A stretch of DNA of 64,000 nucleotides from Nitratireductor kimnyeongensis (lineage in GTDB: Bacteria; Pseudomonadota; Alphaproteobacteria; Rhizobiales; Rhizobiaceae). The position numbers and the translations under genes are program-made. Below, piece after piece: positions 62,317 to 64,000 of this stretch (position 1 is its first letter; the number at the start of each line of letters is the position of its first letter). Under the pieces are notes generated by a model. It saw only the letters and a list, made by a program, of their open reading frames with translations, was not told the origin of the DNA and ran no database searches. The stretch lies in contig NZ_CP078143.1 of NCBI RefSeq assembly GCF_019891395.1, forward strand, positions 1,464,001 to 1,528,000, written 5' to 3'.

Positions 62317-63642
62317 TCAATTGACTGGCGCCGATATCGAGAAGCTGTCGAATTGTGCGACCGATTCCCCGTTTCGGGCGCGCTGAAGCTGACCCAACAT
62401 GAATGCCGGGCTACCGGCGCTGGTTGTGCGGGCGACCTCGCGTGTCTTGAAACTCACGGGTCCGCCCGGATTGTCACCGAATGCCGGCAGATCGATTTCG
62501 GCTGTCGCGAAATAGTGCAGCCCCCGCCGGGAAAGGGTCAGGGAGAAACCGCTCTCGTTGAGACGCTGCAGTATGGCGTCGCCGATGTCCCGGTTGCCGG
62601 CACTGCAGTAGTCGGAGAGAATGGGGCCCTTGTCGAAAAGATTATCGTAAAACTCACTAGTCAGGGGTTCCTCGACCCCCGCGACATGCTGCCGATTGAC
62701 GATTCTCAAGGTCAGGTAGGGACCGCACCCACTCGTATAGACGTGGAGAGTACCTGCAAGGAAGCTGGTGGAATCTTCATAAAGACCCAACCAGACGCCC
62801 TCCCTCCCCGTCTTGGCTTCGAGAAGGCCTTTCAAGGACATATCAAAGTCCCCTTCCGGCACCTTGCCCAGCCGGAAGATGTTTTCGCTCTTCGCGTTGC
62901 GGAAACTGTCGTCGCCACCCGTGGCGATCTGATAGACGACCCCATTTTCCAACACGAACTTGTCGGGGGCTTCCCCGATGACACTCCAGTGTGGCCCCAG
63001 CGTTTTTCCGTCGAACTCATCCTGAAACGGGAGGTCCAGCGTTGTGTCGGGACCTGGAGAAGCGCCTGCTCCGCTGGCGTTTTCATCCGCCGCCGCAAGA
63101 GCTTTCTGTTGTTCTTCGCTCGGAGACTGCTTGCCCGAGGGTGCGCGCGCGGCGCTCCCGCCACCCTTGCCAAGAGACCAACCGTCCCCCCAGATCCGAA
63201 CGATCAGCGGATGACCGCTCGTGCTTGCAAGCGCAAACGAAACCAATCGGACTTTGCCACCAGACTCGACCGCTGCCTCCACAACGGTTCCCTCTGCTGA
63301 CTGATCCGTCGCCATCCGCAGTTCATAGTTCTCGACAGTGCCGTCCTGCGTCCCGACCAGAGGACGAAGTCCTTCGCTTCCCGTCGCAATCTCCTCAATG
63401 AGTCCCGGTGCCAGAAAAGCGCGGAAGGATGTCATGACTTGCTTTCCCACCTCGAGCCCCGCGCCTTGCTGCTCAAGCATGGAATTGATGGTGTAGAGAG
63501 ACAGAACCACACTTCTGGCGGCAATTTCGTCTGAGGCTTTGCCTTGCGCACTCGCCCCCACCATCGACACCACAACAAGCACCACGCTCGTCACCAGTGA
63601 GAAAATCAGGCAGGTCGCCCTGCGTACAAACTGCCGGATCAT
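62317..63642 (-). CDS. Exported protein, VWA-less paralogue of the next gene
   Basis: A 441-residue exported protein. The signal peptide (about 1-33, ending GASAQ/GKA) is followed by an N-domain (about 35-155), a low-complexity Ser/Gly/Ala linker (155-205) and a C-terminal domain beginning 'PFQDEFDGKTLGPHWSVIGEAPDKFVLENG' and containing 'VPEGDFDMSLKGLLEAKTGREGVWLGLYE', 'GTLHVYTSGCGPYLTL'. These align with the VWA protein's C-terminal domain, so the two are paralogues and this one lacks the VWA. Its stop overlaps the start of the VWA gene. First gene of the three-gene operon, start preceded by GGAGAAG. Confidence 0.83.
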   Translation of the reverse strand: MIRQFVRRATCLIFSLVTSVVLVVVSMVGASAQGKASDEIAARSVVLSLYTINSMLEQQGAGLEVGKQVMTSFRAFLAPGLIEEIATGSEGLRPLVGTQDGTVENYELRMATDQSAEGTVVEAAVESGGKVRLVSFALASTSGHPLIVRIWGDGWSLGKGGGSAARAPSGKQSPSEEQQKALAAADENASGAGASPGPDTTLDLPFQDEFDGKTLGPHWSVIGEAPDKFVLENGVVYQIATGGDDSFRNAKSENIFRLGKVPEGDFDMSLKGLLEAKTGREGVWLGLYEDSTSFLAGTLHVYTSGCGPYLTLRIVNRQHVAGVEEPLTSEFYDNLFDKGPILSDYCSAGNRDIGDAILQRLNESGFSLTLSRRGLHYFATAEIDLPAFGDNPGGPVSFKTREVARTTSAGSPAFMLGQLQRARNGESVAQFDSFSISAPVN

Positions 63643-63709
63643 CTAGCGTCTTCTCCATCCATCGCATCCGTCGGTAACTGGCAGATACATTGCCTCGCCG
63701 CGGCTGCCG

Positions 63710-63725
63710 TCCCTCATTTGGGGGA
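63710..63725. promoter_or_regulatory. 16-bp palindromic motif, copy D (TCCCTCATTTGGGGGA)
   Basis: The same 16 bases as at 55552-55567, 68 bp upstream of the first gene of the secreted operon. A palindrome with one mismatch, fit for a dimeric HTH regulator. Confidence 0.6.
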
Positions 63726-64000
63726 GGTTTCTTCGACGGATGGTTTTCAAGAGACCTTGAGAGGAATCAGGCTGATGGCCCTGCCACGTTCCCACGATTT
63801 CACCGCTGGATGAAGAACGCGACTTCGTTTGCCGAAGAGGAAAGATGGATTTCTTACACAGGCACCGAAGGCGCGTGCGTGTCGCGAGGCGATACAGTGC
63901 TCGAATACAGGCAAACACGCCTCGGCAGGGTCGGTCGCCGGACATCCTGCCCCGCCTGTGACGGGCGCAAGCAGTCGCGAAGACTTTGCCGACCGCGCTC
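63726..64000. other. No gene recognised at the right edge
   Basis: Short open frames on both strands here are arginine-rich or lack ribosome sites and conserved patterns. The upstream control region of the secreted operon probably lies in the first part; nothing else can be supported. Confidence 0.4.

Noticed and set aside
63643..63945. 100-codon minus-strand frame upstream of the secreted operon
   Set aside because: Arg/Ser-rich, no signal, no ribosome site, and it would cover the palindromic motif and promoter region.

Overview
The window reads as chromosomal DNA of an alphaproteobacterium of the order Hyphomicrobiales (Rhizobiales), most likely Phyllobacteriaceae (Mesorhizobium/Nitratireductor-like; the genus is a guess). 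Grounds: the rplS-trmD-rimM block with an Ala/Glu-rich tail on L19, the order-typical small families (TrcR/DUF1013, DUF1192, YdcH/DUF465, DUF1036, DUF1244, DUF2312, DUF4164), a cysteine-free RpmJ, and two copies of a ~108-bp intergenic mosaic element that matches what I know of the rhizobial RIME1 repeat. There is no rRNA, tRNA, CRISPR array, insertion sequence or prophage.

Layout. 1-7 kb (mostly minus strand): leuC, an MgtC-like membrane protein, an amino-acid ABC permease and binding protein without their ATPase, then rplS, trmD, rimM, zapA and a DUF4164 gene. 7.4-15 kb (plus strand): central carbon genes tkt, gap, pgk and a class I fba, with a K+/H+ antiporter between gap and pgk. 15-26 kb: prpE, an SDR, a DUF1127-like small protein, a decayed VOC gene feeding into a WYL regulator, trcR, a secreted phytase/esterase-like protein behind a clear Pho box, a quinone oxidoreductase and an MFS transporter. 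26-34 kb: purEK, lprI-like, rpmJ, pyk, N-formylglutamate amidohydrolase and small conserved families. 34-38 kb: AraC/SDR divergent pair, an ALDH7-type aldehyde dehydrogenase and a LysR regulator.

38-51.5 kb is the first accessory block: a complete glucitol-type phosphotransferase system (gutM, srlA, srlE, srlB and an HPr-Enzyme I fusion) with a SorC-family regulator, followed by a second minus-strand operon coding for a SAF-domain NAD(P)-dependent dehydrogenase and E1alpha, E1beta and E2 of a thiamine-diphosphate 2-oxoacid/acetoin-type dehydrogenase. The two operons have near-identical promoters: a perfect TTGACA box and a shared 13-bp palindromic operator (AAAACAWATGTTC) in the spacer. I infer one regulon for PTS uptake, phosphorylation, oxidation and CoA-dependent cleavage of an unidentified polyol, with the SAF enzyme taking the place of the missing SrlD.

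52-64 kb is the second accessory block, envelope-related: a lytic transglycosylase, two DUF3137-type proteins, LemA, an SSS-type transporter, a LuxR-family regulator with a degenerate alpha/beta-hydrolase domain, and a translationally coupled three-gene secreted operon (two paralogous proteins with a C-terminal jelly-roll-like domain, one of them with a VWA domain, plus a cysteine-pair repeat protein). A 16-bp palindrome, TCCCTCATTTGGGGGA, occurs identically upstream of lemA and of the secreted operon, with weaker versions upstream of the first DUF3137 gene and of the luxR gene. I suggest these form a small regulon of that LuxR protein.
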